Source: Nitrospirota bacterium
Lineage (GTDB): Bacteria > Nitrospirota > Nitrospiria > Nitrospirales > UBA8639
Assembly: GCA_029864405.1 (NCBI GenBank)
Contig: JAOTTP010000001.1
Location: 62,001-126,000 of the forward strand
Reading direction: 5' to 3'
DNA length: 64,000 nt
A model generated the notes under the pieces. The model saw only the letters and a program-made list of their open reading frames with translations, made no database searches and was not told the origin of the DNA. Position numbers and translations under genes: made by a program. The first letter of the stretch is position 1; each line of letters begins with the position of its first letter. Positions 62,861 to 64,000 of this stretch are shown one piece after another.

Positions 62861-63922
62861 TCAGCCGCCCCTGGCATGCATTTCCAAATGTGGATCCTGG
62901 CGCAATCGGTCAATGTCAATATACCGCCCACGACCGGCGCTGGCTTCAAGCTCTTTGCGCTCTTCCGCACCGCGATCTTTACGCGTCTCCCAGACCGATC
63001 TGATCATGGAGACTAAATCTTCTCGTGAGCGTCTTTCCCGGATAGGCTTCAGCAAATTCAAGCCGGATTTGGCATACAGACAAAGATACCACATCCCATC
63101 TGCCGTCAATCGGCTTCGATCACAGGTTGAGCAAAAGGGCATGGTCGTGGAAGGGATAATACCGAAGATCGTTCCGTCAGGAAGCCGAAATCGCTGCGCA
63201 GGGGCCGAACTATTTTCATGCACCGGCTCAATGGTCCCATAATACTGGCTTAGCATGGCAAGGATTTGTTTGCGCGAAAGAACTTTTTCAGCTGACCAAT
63301 CATTCGCTCCACCCACATCCATATATTCAATGAAGCGCACTTCCCCGTTCACCCGTTTGCCATATTCAAGCAACGGAATCAATTCATCATCGTTATAGCC
63401 CTTCATCGCGACGGTATCCAACTTTAATCCACTAAATCCAACACGACCAACCGATTCAATGCCTTCAAAGACCTGGGCCAAGGTATCCCGTCTGGTCAAG
63501 GCCTTAAACCGTTCGGGCTTTAACGTATCCAGGCTCACCGTAATGCGGTGCAAGCCCGCATCAAAAAGATTCTGGGCTTGCTCAGCAAGCAACACGCCAT
63601 TGGTGGTCATGGCAATATCCTGAATTTTCGTATTCTTCTGGAGCATCCCAATCAAGGACGCCAAATCTTTCCGTAGGAGCGGCTCTCCACCCGTAATACG
63701 AACTCGATCCACGCCTTGCTCCGAGAACAGATCCGTCAGGAAGACAATCTCTTTAAAGGTCAACAAGGTTTCACGAGGCAACCACACATAGTTTTCCTCG
63801 GGCATACAATATTGACAGCGCAAATTACACCGATCCGTAACCGATATACGGAGCGAACGTAATGGCCGGCCCCACACATCTTTTGCCGGTTCGGGCAACC
63901 CTTGTGCGTCACTCGTCGGCAT
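62861..63922 (-). CDS. moaA: GTP 3',8-cyclase MoaA (molybdenum cofactor synthesis)
   Basis: 353 residues. Radical-SAM enzyme with the CxxxCxxC cluster motif in DRCNLRCQYCMP and the second Fe-S cluster near the C-terminus (FCSTCDRSRLTADG, then LCLYA). GEPLLRKDL and RITGGEP are typical. It catalyses the first step of molybdopterin synthesis, consistent with a need for Mo enzymes such as nitrite oxidoreductase in Nitrospira. ATG 63922 overlaps the moaE stop (TAATG), fixing the start; a longer frame to 63976 is inside moaE. The usual C-terminal double Gly is visible as ARGG. Confidence 0.96.
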   Translation of the reverse strand: MPTSDAQGLPEPAKDVWGRPLRSLRISVTDRCNLRCQYCMPEENYVWLPRETLLTFKEIVFLTDLFSEQGVDRVRITGGEPLLRKDLASLIGMLQKNTKIQDIAMTTNGVLLAEQAQNLFDAGLHRITVSLDTLKPERFKALTRRDTLAQVFEGIESVGRVGFSGLKLDTVAMKGYNDDELIPLLEYGKRVNGEVRFIEYMDVGGANDWSAEKVLSRKQILAMLSQYYGTIEPVHENSSAPAQRFRLPDGTIFGIIPSTTMPFCSTCDRSRLTADGMWYLCLYAKSGLNLLKPIRERRSREDLVSMIRSVWETRKDRGAEERKELEASAGRGRYIDIDRLRQDPHLEMHARGG

Positions 63923-64000
63923 TAGGGATGTTCCTCCACCCAGACGTCGCCCTGGGGAGTGTATTCCATTTTCCATATCGGCGTGATTTTTTTCAGTTCA
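63922..64000 (-). CDS. moaE: Molybdopterin synthase catalytic subunit MoaE (3' end only)
   Basis: Only the last 25 codons are inside the window; the gene continues past the right edge. The C-terminus ELKKITPIWKMEY then WVEEHP matches the conserved PIWK...WV ending of MoaE. MoaE transfers sulfur into precursor Z with MoaD. The stop overlaps the moaA ATG (TAATG), as expected for a moaE-moaA operon. Confidence 0.8.
   Translation of the reverse strand, partial: ELKKITPIWKMEYTPQGDVWVEEHP

Noticed and set aside
62619..63242. Plus-strand 207-codon frame across the moaA 3' end
   Set aside because: Antisense to moaA with intact Fe-S motifs; no domain is seen.

Overview
The window looks like a chromosomal segment of a Nitrospirota bacterium, probably of the Nitrospira lineage. 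This is an inference from protein style, the flagellar gene order and the accD-folC-lptD and moaE-moaA neighbourhood; no rRNA or other marker is present. Almost every gene lies on the minus strand, so transcription runs from the right edge to the left. About 49 kb (1-50.2 kb) is one motility and chemotaxis island. From 50.5 to 57 kb lie its likely regulators, and from 57 kb on lie envelope and metabolic housekeeping genes.

In transcription order: moaE (3' end only) - moaA - accD - folC - lptD - a secreted protein of unknown function; an NtrC-type regulator; a large exported TPR protein, then a FlrB/FlrC-like kinase and sigma54 activator pair; then the flagellar basal-body and export genes flgB-flgC-fliE-fliF-fliG-fliH-fliI-fliJ, a MotE-like protein, fliK-flgD-flgE, closed by a strong rho-independent terminator. 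A second flagellar block follows: fliL-fliM-fliN-fliO-fliP-fliQ-fliR-flhB-flhA-flhF-flhG-fliA. Next come a partner-switching set (receiver-PP2C phosphatase, receiver-HATPase kinase, STAS protein) and a chemotaxis block (soluble-sensor MCP-like protein, cheY, cheA, cheW, dCache MCP, heme-type MCP, solitary heme protein). Then a DUF420-like membrane protein with cheR, cheD, cheB, a second cheR and a STAS protein; an HD-GYP protein with a hybrid histidine kinase; a small HTH protein; and finally cheY-cheZ-cheA, with cheA cut by the left edge.

The promoters I can read agree with a flagellar cascade. Strong sigma54 (-24/-12) matches stand before flgB and fliL and a weaker one before the TPR gene. 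The window encodes two sigma54 activators with intact GAFTGA loops. FliA (sigma28) is encoded at the end of the second block, and good sigma28-type sites stand before the DUF420-like/cheR/cheD/cheB group and before the STAS gene at 8.3 kb.

The most unusual non-coding feature is a family of about 20 intergenic hairpins built from degenerate 7-nt units (purine arm NGTRARR, pyrimidine arm YYTYACN) around a semi-conserved loop. They occur only between about 8 and 50.4 kb and sit between genes of apparent operons. One encloses a four-helix-bundle gene between its arms. Another contains a 404-bp element with 18-bp terminal inverted repeats. On the protein side, two MCPs end in the same aromatic tail (FFEEF), which fits a CheR/CheB tether. 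One of these has a periplasmic heme-binding domain and is adjacent to a free-standing protein of the same apparent fold.
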